From Opitutaceae bacterium (GTDB lineage Bacteria > Verrucomicrobiota > Verrucomicrobiia > Opitutales > Opitutaceae), in the NCBI GenBank assembly GCA_005792355.1, contig SXSC01000082.1:37941-101940 (forward strand): a DNA stretch of 64,000 nt, in the 5' to 3' direction. Each line of letters begins with the position of its first letter. The first letter of the stretch is position 1. The notes below the pieces were generated by a model that ran no database searches, was not told the origin of the DNA, and was given only the letters and a program-made list of their open reading frames with translations. This document shows, in pieces, positions 16,316-26,115 of the stretch. The translations under genes were made by a program, and so were the position numbers.

Positions 16316-18118
16316 ATGCTGAATTGGAATTGCGGGCCAAGTGCAGGGCGAGGTGTAAAACCGCCCGGCGGTTTTCTCCGCACGCGGTGCCGCCACCTCA
16401 TCGGTCTGGCCGCGGCCTTGTCCGGCGCCGCAATCGCCGCGGTCCAGGTCGAGCAGGATGTGCCGGTGCCGATGCGGGACGGGGTGATCCTGCGCGCCAA
16501 TGTTTTTCGCCCCGAGGTCTCCGGCCCGTATCCCGTGCTGGTGTTGCGCACACCCTACGGCAAGGGCACCAACGCCGATGCGTATGTGAAGGCCGGTTAC
16601 ATCGTGGTTATGCAGGATGCGCGGGGCCGGTATGCCTCCGATGGAACCTACGAATCCTTCTATCGCTTCGACACGCATGACGCGACCGACGGTTACGACA
16701 CGGTGGAATGGGCCGCGAAGCTGCGCGACTCCACGGGCAAGGTCGGCACGTTCGGCATTTCCTACGATGCGTTTTTGCAGTGGCGGCTCGCGCCGCTGCG
16801 CCCGCCGTCGCTCGTCGCGATGGCCGCGAGCTCCATCCCGCCGCGGCTCACCGACTTGGAGGGACCGGGGACGATCCGTCCGGGGCGCCGGCTGAACTGG
16901 TTTTTTTCCGGGATGAGTCCGGACATGCGGCTTCGGTCGAAGTCTCCCGGCACGAATACCAGGCCCGAGGCGGCGAAACTTTGGGAGGCGGGAGAAGGCC
17001 GGCGGCTGATCCATTTCCTGCCGTGGTTGGATCTGCCCGACGATGTCTTCGCGGCTGAGGCCGGCTTCGTCAAAGCCTGGCTGCGGCAACCGCACCTCGA
17101 ACCGTGGAAATTGCTCGAAGGCTGTCGTGAAGTGGCGGTGCCCAATCTCAACGTCGTGGGTTGGTATGATCACTGCAACGACTCGATCGAGCTGCATCAG
17201 GCGATCGTGCGGGAAGGCAAAACGGCCACCGCGCGCCAGGGGTCGCAGTTGATTATCGGGCCCTGGAGTCATGTGCCGCACGGCAGCCGAAAGCAGGGCG
17301 AGGTGGACTTCGGCCCCGCCGGGTCCCTCGATCTGGTGCAGGCGAAGATCCGCTGGTTCGATTACTGGCTCAAGGGCCGCGCGAACGGCGTGAACCAAAA
17401 TGCGGCGGTCAAAATTTTTGTGATGGGCGCGAACCGGTGGCGCGACGAAACCGAGTGGCCGCTGTTGCGGGCCCGGCCGCACACGCTCTACCTCGACAGC
17501 GCCGGGCACGCGAACACGCCCGCGGGCGATGGCCAACTGGTGGAACACGCCCCCGCGGCGGCGACGGATCAGTTCCGCTACGATCCGGTCGATCCGGTCC
17601 CCACCCTGTGGTCGACGGCCATGTTTACGCAGCCGGCCGATCAGCAACCGCTCGCGGGCCGGCAAGACATTCTCGTCTATCAGACCGCCGCGCTCACCGC
17701 GCCGATGGAAGTCACGGGCTACGCCGAGGTCGTTCTGTTCGCGGCTTCGTCCGCCCCGGACACCGACTTTTTTGTCCGCCTCATCGACGTCGCGCCCGAT
17801 GGCACCAGCCGCGATGTGGCGATGGGGATGGTGCGGGCGCGTTTCCGCGCCGGGTTGGACCGACCCGCGCTGCTCGAGCCCGGGGCGGTGGCCGAGTTGA
17901 GGATCCGGCTGCGCCCGACGTCGAACGAGTTCCAGACCGGCCACCGGATCCGGCTCGACATCACGAGCTCCGATTTTCCGAATTACGATCGCAACCACAA
18001 CACGGCCGCCGATCAGAATGCCGACGCGCAGCTCGTGGTCGCCCGGCAAACCGTGCATCATGGCGCGGCGAGGCCTTCGCGGCTCATCCTCCCGGTCATT
18101 CCGCGCCCAACCTCGTGA
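16316..18118 (+). CDS. CocE/NonD family secreted hydrolase (X-Pro dipeptidyl-peptidase type)
   Basis: About 600 residues from ATG 16316; the frame is open far upstream but homology-like sequence starts only here, with a signal-like stretch HLIGLAAALSGAAIAAVQ. The catalytic domain shows VPMRDGVILRANVFRP, RTPYGKG, MQDARGRYASDG, the nucleophile motif GISYDAF (usual GxSYxG, last Gly replaced), WYDHCNDS with the acid and GPWSHVPHG with the histidine. The C-terminal jelly-roll (SAPDTDFFVRLIDVAPDG, then RLDITSSDFPNYDRN) is the normal substrate-lid domain. Members cleave esters or amides of many small molecules; the substrate is not predictable. A metallophosphoesterase gene follows two bases after the stop. 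Confidence 0.85.
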   Translation: MLNWNCGPSAGRGVKPPGGFLRTRCRHLIGLAAALSGAAIAAVQVEQDVPVPMRDGVILRANVFRPEVSGPYPVLVLRTPYGKGTNADAYVKAGYIVVMQDARGRYASDGTYESFYRFDTHDATDGYDTVEWAAKLRDSTGKVGTFGISYDAFLQWRLAPLRPPSLVAMAASSIPPRLTDLEGPGTIRPGRRLNWFFSGMSPDMRLRSKSPGTNTRPEAAKLWEAGEGRRLIHFLPWLDLPDDVFAAEAGFVKAWLRQPHLEPWKLLEGCREVAVPNLNVVGWYDHCNDSIELHQAIVREGKTATARQGSQLIIGPWSHVPHGSRKQGEVDFGPAGSLDLVQAKIRWFDYWLKGRANGVNQNAAVKIFVMGANRWRDETEWPLLRARPHTLYLDSAGHANTPAGDGQLVEHAPAAATDQFRYDPVDPVPTLWSTAMFTQPADQQPLAGRQDILVYQTAALTAPMEVTGYAEVVLFAASSAPDTDFFVRLIDVAPDGTSRDVAMGMVRARFRAGLDRPALLEPGAVAELRIRLRPTSNEFQTGHRIRLDITSSDFPNYDRNHNTAADQNADAQLVVARQTVHHGAARPSRLILPVIPRPTS

Positions 18119-18120
18119 AC

Positions 18121-19326
18121 ATGAAATCCGAACCGTGCCATCCCCCGCCACCCACCTCCCCGACCACCCGCCGGCGCTTTGTGCGCACTGCCACGGCGGG
18201 AATTACCCTCGCCAACCTCCCCCGCTGCCTCACGGCCCAGGTGCCGGCCGCGAAGGTGTTTCGACTCTGGGCGATGGGCGACGCGCACGTGGGGGCGGAC
18301 CTCAAACACAAGCGCGAGTCGCTGGCCGACGCGATCCGACAATCCGAGCACGGAGGCAAGAACGGCGCGCCGGGGTTTGACTGGGACATCGCCTTGAACG
18401 TCGGCGATCTTTCCGCCGCGCAGGTGCCGCCTGAAGAGGACGAGGGCCGTGAGGCCGTGCGCCAATACGCCGCCGCCACGAAGCATCGGCGCGAGGATTT
18501 TTACGACATCGCCGGCAATCACGACGCCAGCGGCCAGGGCGAGCCGACGCAGGGCTGGTTCCGCAAATGGGCCGACCCGCTCGGGGAGAACACGCAATTC
18601 TCCGGCGTCGATCCCCAGCGGCGGCGGTATCCCGTCACCGGCACGTGGGAGCGTTATGAGTTTCGGGTGGGCAATCTCGTGCTGCTCATGATGAGCGACC
18701 GCAACGATCTGCCGCCGCCGATGGGTCGGGGCAAGCGGGGCGGCTACCCGGCGGGTGCGGTTTCCCGGGCGACTTTCGACTGGTGGCGGCAGCGCGTGGA
18801 GGCGAATCGCGAGTCGATCGTCATTTCCGCCCATCATCACATGCTGCGTGAAACCACGGTGGGTTCGGGTGACTGGGAGGGTTTGATCAAACAGCCCGAT
18901 GGGAGCTACAAGCCGCGTTATCATGGTCAGCCCGCCGATGCGGGCAACGCCGGCGAAGGGGCTTCGTATCTGTATTTCATGGACGACCAGCCCAAGGCGA
19001 TGGCGTTTGAAAACTACCTCGCCGCCCACCCGGGCGCGATCGATCTCTGGTTCGGCGGCCACACGCACACGAACCCCGACGACAATTTCAACGGACGGAC
19101 GCACGTCGAACGCAAGTGGGGCGCCAACTTCATCAACTGCTGTGCGCTCACGCGTTACCACGGCGTGGAGCACTCGCGCCCGATGAGCCGCCTGCTCACG
19201 TTCACCGAGGGCAGCACGGCGGTGCGCGTGCAGTGTTATCTGCACGACAATTCCCACGCCGCGCAGGGTTGGTATCCAAAAGCCGAGCGCACGATCCGCC
19301 TCGGCAAGCCGTTTCGAATGGGGTGA
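18121..19326 (+). CDS. Tat-exported metallophosphoesterase
   Basis: 401 residues. The ATG at 18121 starts a Tat-type signal (TTRRRFVRTATAGITLANLP). All calcineurin-like motifs are visible: MGDAHVGAD, NVGDLS, GNHDAS, ISAHHHM and FGGHTHTN, so two metal ions should be bound. Between them is a large insert with PRYHGQPADAGN. It presumably hydrolyses a phosphomonoester or phosphodiester outside the cytoplasm; the substrate is unknown. It is tightly coupled to the CocE gene (two-base gap) and ends the plus-strand run that began with the esterase at 9946. Confidence 0.85.
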   Translation: MKSEPCHPPPPTSPTTRRRFVRTATAGITLANLPRCLTAQVPAAKVFRLWAMGDAHVGADLKHKRESLADAIRQSEHGGKNGAPGFDWDIALNVGDLSAAQVPPEEDEGREAVRQYAAATKHRREDFYDIAGNHDASGQGEPTQGWFRKWADPLGENTQFSGVDPQRRRYPVTGTWERYEFRVGNLVLLMMSDRNDLPPPMGRGKRGGYPAGAVSRATFDWWRQRVEANRESIVISAHHHMLRETTVGSGDWEGLIKQPDGSYKPRYHGQPADAGNAGEGASYLYFMDDQPKAMAFENYLAAHPGAIDLWFGGHTHTNPDDNFNGRTHVERKWGANFINCCALTRYHGVEHSRPMSRLLTFTEGSTAVRVQCYLHDNSHAAQGWYPKAERTIRLGKPFRMG

Positions 19327-19473
19327 CGCCGTCCGGAGCGTTCGCGCCCAACGGACGAGCGGGCCTGGCTTTTTCCGCGAACTTCAGCCTGAGACTCAGG
19401 CCGGCTCGGAGAACCGGCCCCACCTCGGAAAGGCCAAGGTGTCACCAGTCGGTTGTGAGGCGCGGTGTCGCGC

Positions 19474-21567
19474 TCACCGCAGCGCGAGCGGCTGCGAGAA
19501 GGCGCCGTTGCCGGCGACGTCCCAGACCGCGAGGCGCACCCAGCGCAGGCCGCGTTCGGCGGGAACCGGCGCGGTGAACGCGCGTTGCCCGAAGGCGCGT
19601 GTATCGGAGAGATCGATGCGCTGGCGCACCACCCGCGTGCCGTCACCAGCGACGATTTCGGCGAAGGCAAGGGGGAGCGTCCAGGCGAGCTGCGCGCTGA
19701 GGCTCGGGGTGGGGCCGGAGCCGCGCACGACCTTCGTGTCGGAGGCGAGGATTTCACCGGTGGTGACGAAGAACTCGCCGCTCCGCAGGACGTCGAGCAC
19801 GGGCTGCCAGCCGTCGCCGAAACGCGGGAGGCGGTCGAGCTTGAGGTAGTTCACGTTCATGTGGCCGTAGAGTTCGTAGTGCGGCTCAATCTTGAAAACG
19901 TCGACCTCGCCGAGCGCGCGTTTGTCGGCGCCCCAGTTGTTCATGTCGTCGAGGAGATCGAGCACCCGCCAGCCAAGGGTGTCGCGCGAGTAGTCGGCGG
20001 GCATCGCCTTCCACGCGGCGCCGAGATAATTCGGCGATTTGAAAAACGCCGTGTCGCGGTAGGCGTCCGGGTAGCCAATGGTGCTCTTGATGCGGGCGTG
20101 GGCGGCCCACATCAGGCCGCGTTCGCGTTGCATGAGCTCGAGCACATCGGCGGGGCTGCCGACGTGATAGATCGTCTCACCGGCGGGCGTGGTCTCGACG
20201 AAGGGTTTTTCGGCGGGACGATTGAGCACCCACAGCACGGGCTTGGGAAAGAAGCTGATCCAATGGCCGCCGAGGTGGACGTTGGGTTCCTCGCCGGGCA
20301 GGAGGAGAAATTTGTCGTCGGAAAGGCGCGCGCACTCGGTGTGCATGAGCCGGAGCTGCGCGAGTCGCTCAGCGGTGGCGAGTTTCGGCGTCTGGCCGTT
20401 GTGGAATTCCGCGAGGTGCACGAGATCGACGCCGGCGGCGCGAAACGCCCGCACGAATCCGGGTTGGCGCAAATCGGCGGGCAGCGCGTCGGAGGCCGCG
20501 GCCTTGCGGCGCTGCAGCAGATCGAGCGTGTGCTCGACGTGGTAATGGCTGGTGAAAACCTTGTAGCCGGGCAGGGGAGCGAAGCGGTCGTCGTTCGTGT
20601 AGCGGGCGACAGCGGAGATTTCGGCCGCGCTGTTGCCGACGCCGAAGCGGAAGAAGATCGGCAGGCGTTGCTCGGTGCCGGGCGGGGCGTTGACCCAGGG
20701 AACGTAGCGGTTGTCGCCGGCGGGAGGCTGTCGCACGCCGATGCCGTCACCGGGAATAGTATGTTCATAGTGGCGGCCGATCCAGTTGAAGCCGAAGTTG
20801 TCCGCAAAATCCAAGGGGTACAGGTAACGATGCGGCGGCGGAAAAACCGTCACGTTGCCGCCGGGGAGTTCCATCACGGCGGTGCGATAACGGGCGGCGC
20901 GCACGCTGGCCGGCGTATCGGCGGGAGCGGTGTGCGGCCCATCCCGCGGGTCGAGCCACGTGTAGCGGCTCGCGCGGCCGGTGGGGATCACGAGGCCGGC
21001 GTCGTAGAGAAGCGCGCGGCTTTCCAGGGTGGTGCTGAGCACGGCTTCGGCCTGCACGAGCGCGCTGCCGGCGAAGAACGTGAGTTCGAAGCGGCCGGAA
21101 AACGGGCCGGCGACGAGCCCCTCGATCGCGACGCGGGCGCGGGTGGCGGTGGACGTGGCGCGCACCGAGGCGGGCGTGAGTTTGGCGGGGAAGCGTTGCG
21201 AGGGGCGCGTGTGGACCTTGTCGAAAAAAACCATCCAGCCGTTACGGACGAGATTGCGTTCGCCGACGGTCAGGATGGTGAGCGGGGTGAGATTCTCGGC
21301 AATGGTCGTGCGCGGCGTATCCGGTCCAGCCTGCCATGCGATCCGCTCAAGCAGCGGTTTGTCGCGGGCCAGGTTGAGTGTGACCGAGGCGCGCGGGCCG
21401 GATGCGGACGTGGAGGCTGGCCAGTCGACGGTCACGAGATCGGTGGCGACGTCGCGGGTGACGCGTAGCTCGCTGTCGGGTGCGAGGCCGGTGAGGTCGA
21501 CGGGCACCGCGGCGAGGGAGGCGAGGGGTGAGGCGCAGGCGAGGAGGAAGAAACGGACGGGGTTCAT
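19474..21567 (-). CDS. Secreted PHP-like metal-dependent hydrolase, function unknown
   Basis: About 697 residues from ATG 21567, which gives a signal peptide (MNPVRFFLLACASPLASLAA); the frame is open to 21702. The N-terminal half is beta-rich and ends in a region with YLYPLDFADNFGFNW. The C-terminal half looks like a PHP-type fold (CehA/McbA-like): TSHYHVEHTLDLL, VHLAEFHN, LPGEEPNVHLGGHW and MWAAHARIKST offer the expected histidine, glutamate and aspartate ligands. The last 100 residues are again beta-rich. Phosphoesterase or carbohydrate-hydrolase activity is a guess. It is divergent from the second TonB receptor; bases 19327-19473 downstream show nothing clear. Confidence 0.6.
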   Translation of the reverse strand: MNPVRFFLLACASPLASLAAVPVDLTGLAPDSELRVTRDVATDLVTVDWPASTSASGPRASVTLNLARDKPLLERIAWQAGPDTPRTTIAENLTPLTILTVGERNLVRNGWMVFFDKVHTRPSQRFPAKLTPASVRATSTATRARVAIEGLVAGPFSGRFELTFFAGSALVQAEAVLSTTLESRALLYDAGLVIPTGRASRYTWLDPRDGPHTAPADTPASVRAARYRTAVMELPGGNVTVFPPPHRYLYPLDFADNFGFNWIGRHYEHTIPGDGIGVRQPPAGDNRYVPWVNAPPGTEQRLPIFFRFGVGNSAAEISAVARYTNDDRFAPLPGYKVFTSHYHVEHTLDLLQRRKAAASDALPADLRQPGFVRAFRAAGVDLVHLAEFHNGQTPKLATAERLAQLRLMHTECARLSDDKFLLLPGEEPNVHLGGHWISFFPKPVLWVLNRPAEKPFVETTPAGETIYHVGSPADVLELMQRERGLMWAAHARIKSTIGYPDAYRDTAFFKSPNYLGAAWKAMPADYSRDTLGWRVLDLLDDMNNWGADKRALGEVDVFKIEPHYELYGHMNVNYLKLDRLPRFGDGWQPVLDVLRSGEFFVTTGEILASDTKVVRGSGPTPSLSAQLAWTLPLAFAEIVAGDGTRVVRQRIDLSDTRAFGQRAFTAPVPAERGLRWVRLAVWDVAGNGAFSQPLALR

Positions 21568-21920
21568 GGCGCGGGGGAATCGCGGGAAGTCATGCCCGCT
21601 CCGCGAGCGGCACGGAAGCATGATTTCACGCGGTCGGCGGGAATGGCGCGACGCATCTTCCGGCAGACGCTGGTCCAGCCGATGGAGTGCGGGTGCCCTC
21701 ACCCGCCACTCGACGGAACGCGTGGTTCCACCTTCGCCACGGCTTCGGCGGACACGGAGGGCGCCGCGCCCCGATCAATCCGCTGTCGTCCGTGGGATGC
21801 GCGATCGCCGCTGCGGCCGCATCAATTGAGTTGTGCCGCGCGGGCCAACCCGATTGACCGGTGTTTGCAGGGGTGCCCGCACAACCGGTCCCTGTGTTTG
21901 CTTCCAACACCCTGAAAACT
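21568..21920. promoter_or_regulatory. Divergent promoter region
   Basis: 353 bp between the PHP-like gene and the second TonB receptor, transcribed away from each other. No coding frame or repeat was identified. TTGACC near 21855 could serve as a -35 box, but no clear -10 was found. Confidence 0.35.
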
Positions 21921-24869
21921 ATGAATACTCGTTCCCCGGGTACGGTCCGCGCTTTGCGCGTGCCCGTTTCCCACCTGACACTGACATCGATGTTAATGCG
22001 TGGCGTCGCTGCGGCGACGCTCACCGTGGCGGTGCTCACCAGCACCTCCGTAATCGTAAAGGCTCAAACCAATGCCGACGGAGCCATCGTGGGCAAAGTC
22101 TCTGGCGACACGAAGGGTTCGCTCACGGTTGAGAGTCTCTCGACCGGCCTAACACGAACCGCGACCGTCGCGTCCGACGGCTCGTATCGCATGGGTTCGC
22201 TCCCGCCTGGCCGTTACAAGGTGACGTTTGCGCCAGCCTCCGGGGCGGCGTCGGTGCAGGAGGTTGACGTCAATGTCGGTTCGAGCACGGCGGCGGATTT
22301 CGGCGGATCCGTCACGAAGCTGGAGAAATTCGTCGTCACCGGCGGCCTCATCAGCCCGATCGATTTCAACAAGACGGAGTCGTCCACGCAGTTCACCGCT
22401 GCGCTCGTCCGGGAGCTGCCCATCGGCCGCAACACCACCGCGGTCGCGCTGCTCACGCCGGGCACCACCCAGGGTGACGCCTCGTTCGGGCTCGTGTCGT
22501 TCAGCGGCTCCTCCGTCGCCGAGAACGCCTACTACGTGAACGGTTTTAACATCAGCAATTTTCGCAACGGCCTCTCGCCCAGCTCGGTGCCGTTCGAGTT
22601 CTATGAACAGCTCGAGATCAAGAATGAGGCCTACACCGCCGACTATGGGCGATCCACGGGCGGTGTCATCAACGGCACCACCAAGAGCGGCACCAACCAG
22701 TTCAAGGCCGGCGTGAACGTTTTCGTCAGTCCCGACCGCCTCTCGTGGAAAAACGCGGACGTCAACTACCGAGACTCCGCCGGCGCCACGCAGGTGTATC
22801 GCTACACCGGTCACAGCTGGGCCCAGTCGGCCGACGCCAACGTTTACGCCAGCGGCCCCATCGTGAAGAACAAGCTGTTCTACTACGGCCTTTATCAACT
22901 GCGCGACTCGCGCAGCAAGAGCGCCGGCTCCACCACCTACGGCGAAAGCCGCAACGACTCGCCTTTCTGGGGCGGCAAGATCGATTTCTATCCCTTCAAG
23001 GGCCACCACCTCGAGTTCACCGGTTTTTCCGACACGCAGAAGAGCGTCTCGGACACCTACGGTTTCACTTTTGCGACCAAGACCAAGGGCGCGCTCCAGA
23101 ACACCGTCACCTCCAACTCCGGCGGCACCAACCGCGTCTATCGCTACACGGGCAATCTCGCCGAGGGCCTGACGTTCACGGGGCTCTTCGGCCGCAATAA
23201 GTTTAACCGCACCTCCTCCAGCATCGTCGATGACAAGCCCCTCATCGTCGATGCGCGCGTCGGCGCCCCGACGGTCACTCGGTCGGGCAACGGCTCCCTG
23301 ATCACCACCGGCCTGGATCAGCGCGAGGCGCTCCGCGCAGATCTCGAGTATGCGTTCAGCTTCCGTGGCACACACCGTCTGCGCGGCGGGTTCGACCGCG
23401 AGTCCAACACCGAGAACAATCTCCAGGCGTACTCCGGCGGCATCAGTTGGCGCTACGTCAGCACCATCCCCGGCTACACCCTTCCGGCCGGCGGCTACGG
23501 CGTGCGTGAGCGCTTTTACCGAAACGGTGGCGCCTTCAACGTGAAGAACAACGCCTATTACCTCGAGAACAACTGGACGCTCCCCGGCGAGCGCCTCCTT
23601 CTCCGGTTCGGCCTGCGCGACGAAGGCTTCGAGAATTTCAACGGCCGCAAGGAATCCATCATCCAGATCGCCCACCAATGGGCACCGCGTTTCGGCGCCT
23701 CCTACGATCTCAATGGCGACCGCCGCACCAAGCTCTTCGCCAACTACGGCCGCTATATGCTGCCCATCGCCGCGAACACCAACTACCGCCTCGCCGGTGG
23801 CGAACTCTACACGCAGGATTACTACCTGGTGAACTCGATCGGCTCCGATTTTGTGCCGAGCAAGGGCGCCAAGGTCGGCACCAGCACCGTGTTCTCCGAC
23901 GGCTCCGTGCCCGACCCTGCGACCGTCGTCGACCAAAACGTCAAGTCGATGTATCAGGACGAGTTCGTGCTCGGCGTGCAGCGTTCGCTCAATAAATCGT
24001 GGAACGTCGGCCTCAAGGGCATCTACCGCAACCTCGCCACCTCCATCGACGACGCCATCATGGACTACGGCCTCGCCGCCTGGGCCCGGAAGAACAACAT
24101 GACGCTCCGTCCCGGCGCGCATGCCTACGTGCTCGGCAACCCCGGGCGGCCCTTCAAGTTCAAGTTCGACGTCAATGGCGACGGCCGAATGGAAGACATC
24201 ACCCTCAGCGCCGCCGACGTCGGCCTGCCCGCCGCCATCCGCAAATACTACGCCATCGAACTCAGCGCCTAGCGCGTGTGGGACAACAAGTGGCGCGCCC
24301 AATTCTCCTACACCTGGTCGCACAGCTACGGCAACAGCGAGGGCCTCGTGAGGTCCGACAACGGCCAGAGCGATGCCGGGCTGACCTCCACCTTCGACTC
24401 GGTGGGCCTCATGGATGGCTCCTACGGCAACCTCCCCAACGACCGGCGCCACCATTTCAAGGCCTTCGGCGCCTACGCCGTCACGCGCGAACTCTCGGTC
24501 GGCCTCAACCTCCGCTACGGCTCGGGTCGCCCGAAAAACATTTTCAGCTACCATCCCACCGAGGTCATCGCGCAGGGCTACGGGGCGGAGTCGTTCTACA
24601 CGCCCACCGGCCAGCTTGTCCCGCGCGGCAGCCTCGGCTTCACGAAATGGGTTTTCTACAACGACCTCAGCGGCACCTGGCGCCCAAAGTGGGGCCGCGA
24701 AAAACTCGGCTTCAATGTGAGCATCACCAACGTGATGAACTTCCACACCACCACCGAGATCAACGAGCAGGCCACCGGCAGCGGCCAGACGCCCACCGGC
24801 GCCTACGGCCTGCCGGCGGCGCTCCAAACCCCGCGCAACGTGCGGCTGAGCGTGAGCTACGATTACTGA
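21921..24869 (+). pseudogene. TonB-dependent receptor interrupted by one in-frame amber codon
   Basis: From ATG 21921 the frame encodes a signal region, a carboxypeptidase-like domain (GAIVGKVSGDTKG), a linker with KLEKFVVTGG, the plug (NAYYVNGFNISN, YTADYGRSTGGVINGTTKSG) and most of a barrel, then stops at TAG 24270-24272 after IELSA. The same frame goes straight on with RVWDNKWRAQFSYTW to a proper barrel end at 24869 (NVRLSVSYDY). Read through, the product has about 982 residues, the normal length. A single change of TAG to GAG, CAG or AAG would restore it. The truncated product lacks the last 200 residues of the barrel and should not insert in the outer membrane. The second part has no start signal. 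Confidence 0.85.
24270..24272 (+). other. Premature TAG codon in the TonB receptor
   Basis: The codon lies between GCC (Ala) and CGC (Arg) with no frame change on either side. The flanking peptide, IELSA and RVWDNKW, is continuous barrel sequence. It may be a real recent mutation, a sequencing error, or (less likely) a read-through site. Confidence 0.85.
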
Positions 24870-24899
24870 GCGCCGCACCTGACGCGCGTATGCCCAGCG

Positions 24900-24930
24900 A
24901 CGGCCGGGGACGTTTTCCCCGGCCGTTTTC
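24900..24930 (+). terminator. Rho-independent terminator after the TonB receptor
   Basis: ACGGCCGGGGA pairs perfectly with TCCCCGGCCGT across a five-base loop and is followed by TTTCTTC. It lies 31 bases after the final TGA of the receptor frame, which suggests the 3' end still belongs to the same transcription unit. Confidence 0.85.
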
Positions 24931-24953
24931 TTCGCTCCGCAGGCCGGTGATGA

Positions 24954-25107
24954 GGGCGCATCTCTGTTTCTTGCTCATCGCGAAGTGCCGCTGGTGGGCC
25001 GGGCGCTCCGCGCGCGGCTGGGCGGGCCTCGTGCCCGCTCTCGATCCGTCGCCCCCGGAGCGGTCGGCCCACCTCTGACCGCATTTGCAGAAAACTGAGA
25101 TGCGCCC
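24954..25107. repeat. Long imperfect inverted repeat (arms of about 67 bases)
   Basis: 24954-25020 pairs with 25041-25107 along almost its whole length. The outer 11 bases (GGGCGCATCTC) are perfect, followed by GTTT, TGC and, after a small bulge, GGTGGGCCG and CGCTCCG in matching register. The loop is about 20 bases. It carries no gene. Transcribed from either side it would fold into a long rod-like RNA. Confidence 0.75.
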
Positions 25108-25225
25108 GGGTGGGCGTCGGGCACTTTGAAGCTGGAACCGGACGGGTGAATTCCGAATTGTGTCCGCGCCCCTCAACCAATCCCCACGCTCGTTTCTCCC
25201 CGTTTTTGGTCGGTCCCCATTTCCC

Positions 25226-25804
25226 ATGAAAACACGCACTCCCTCGCTCGTGCTGCTCGCCTCGGTGGCGATCGCATTAAAGTCAGTTCTCGCCGCCGAC
25301 TTCAAACCGGAGCCCGGTTTCGTCTCGCTCTTCAACGGCAGGGATCTCTCCGGCTGGTGCTACTCGGCCACGGAGAAATTCGATGGCAAGATCGCCGCGT
25401 CCGACGGGCGTTTTTCCGCGAAGGACGGCGTGTTTATCGTGCACCCCAAGGATCCGCGCCTGGCCCAGAAGATCTGGACGACCCGCGAGTTTCCGCAGGA
25501 CTTCGTGCTCAGGCTCGAATTTCGCGCCGCGGTGAACGCCGACAGCGGCATCTTCATCCGCAAGTCGCAGCTGCAGTGCCGCAACTACCTCGTCGCCGGA
25601 CCGGATGCCTACAAGTCATTGAAAAAATACCGGCCGCAGGACTGGAATGAGATCGAAATCGTGGTGAAGAACGGCGTCGCGCGCTGCACGTGCAACGGCG
25701 AACTGCTGACCGACTCGCTCAAGGTGCCGGAGACCGGGCCGATCGGGCTCGAAGCCGATCGCGGGCTGATGGAGTACCGGCGGATCCGGCTCAAGGAGCT
25801 GTGA
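25226..25804 (+). CDS. Secreted DUF1080 (3-keto-disaccharide hydrolase-like) protein
   Basis: 192 residues from ATG 25226, the start that gives a signal peptide (MKTRTPSLVLLASVAIALKS). One concanavalin-like DUF1080 domain fills the rest: FVSLFNGRDLSGW, DGRFSAKDGVFIVHP, DFVLRLEFRAAVNADSGIFIR, NEIEIVVKNGVARCTCNG and YRRIRLKEL. Some members hydrolyse 3-keto-glycosides and others bind sugars; which applies here is unknown. It stands by itself after the terminator and long inverted repeat. Confidence 0.85.
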   Translation: MKTRTPSLVLLASVAIALKSVLAADFKPEPGFVSLFNGRDLSGWCYSATEKFDGKIAASDGRFSAKDGVFIVHPKDPRLAQKIWTTREFPQDFVLRLEFRAAVNADSGIFIRKSQLQCRNYLVAGPDAYKSLKKYRPQDWNEIEIVVKNGVARCTCNGELLTDSLKVPETGPIGLEADRGLMEYRRIRLKEL

Positions 25805-25876
25805 GGCGGCCAATCCCCGCGCAGTCTTGGCCAACGGATGCGATGCGCCCGGTGCGGGGTCCGGTACACTGGCAGC

Positions 25877-26092
25877 ATGAACCTCCCCCTAACGTTCAAC
25901 ATCGCCCAGTATCCCCCGTCGGTGCGTCGTTTCATGGGAATTGCCTGGGTCGTCATCGCAATAAAGTGTGTGGTCATCTGGTGGGCCATGGTCCACTGGC
26001 ACGTGCCACTGCACCCAATGTGGATTGTCGGACCCACTCTCGTCTTTGCGTCGCTCGCCTCGGTGTTGTGGGTGACGCATCGGCCGGACTGA
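25877..26092 (+). CDS. Small two-helix membrane protein, unknown
   Basis: 71 residues from ATG 25877 (MNLPLTFNIAQYPP). Two hydrophobic segments are visible, about 20-40 (MGIAWVVIAIKCVVIWWAMV) and 47-66, joined by HWHVPLHP. I do not recognise a family. It is close behind the DUF1080 gene (72 bases) and may be co-transcribed. A longer start at 25838 is possible but adds a Cys- and Arg-rich lead that does not look natural. Confidence 0.5.
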   Translation: MNLPLTFNIAQYPPSVRRFMGIAWVVIAIKCVVIWWAMVHWHVPLHPMWIVGPTLVFASLASVLWVTHRPD

Positions 26093-26115
26093 CGAGGGGC
26101 GCGCCGGGTCGGGAG

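Noticed and set aside
13951..18151. Two long overlapping minus-strand frames opposite the TonB receptor and CocE genes
   Set aside because: They are codon shadows of well-supported plus-strand genes.
24270..24272. Amber codon read as pyrrolysine or programmed read-through
   Set aside because: No pyl genes or recoding hairpin are visible and the ORF beyond has no special context; a point mutation or sequence error is simpler.
22149..24878. Very long minus-strand open frame opposite the second TonB receptor
   Set aside because: It is antisense to a clearly coding frame, composed of low-complexity Val/Gly/Ala/Glu sequence from GC-rich codons, and has no recognisable domain.
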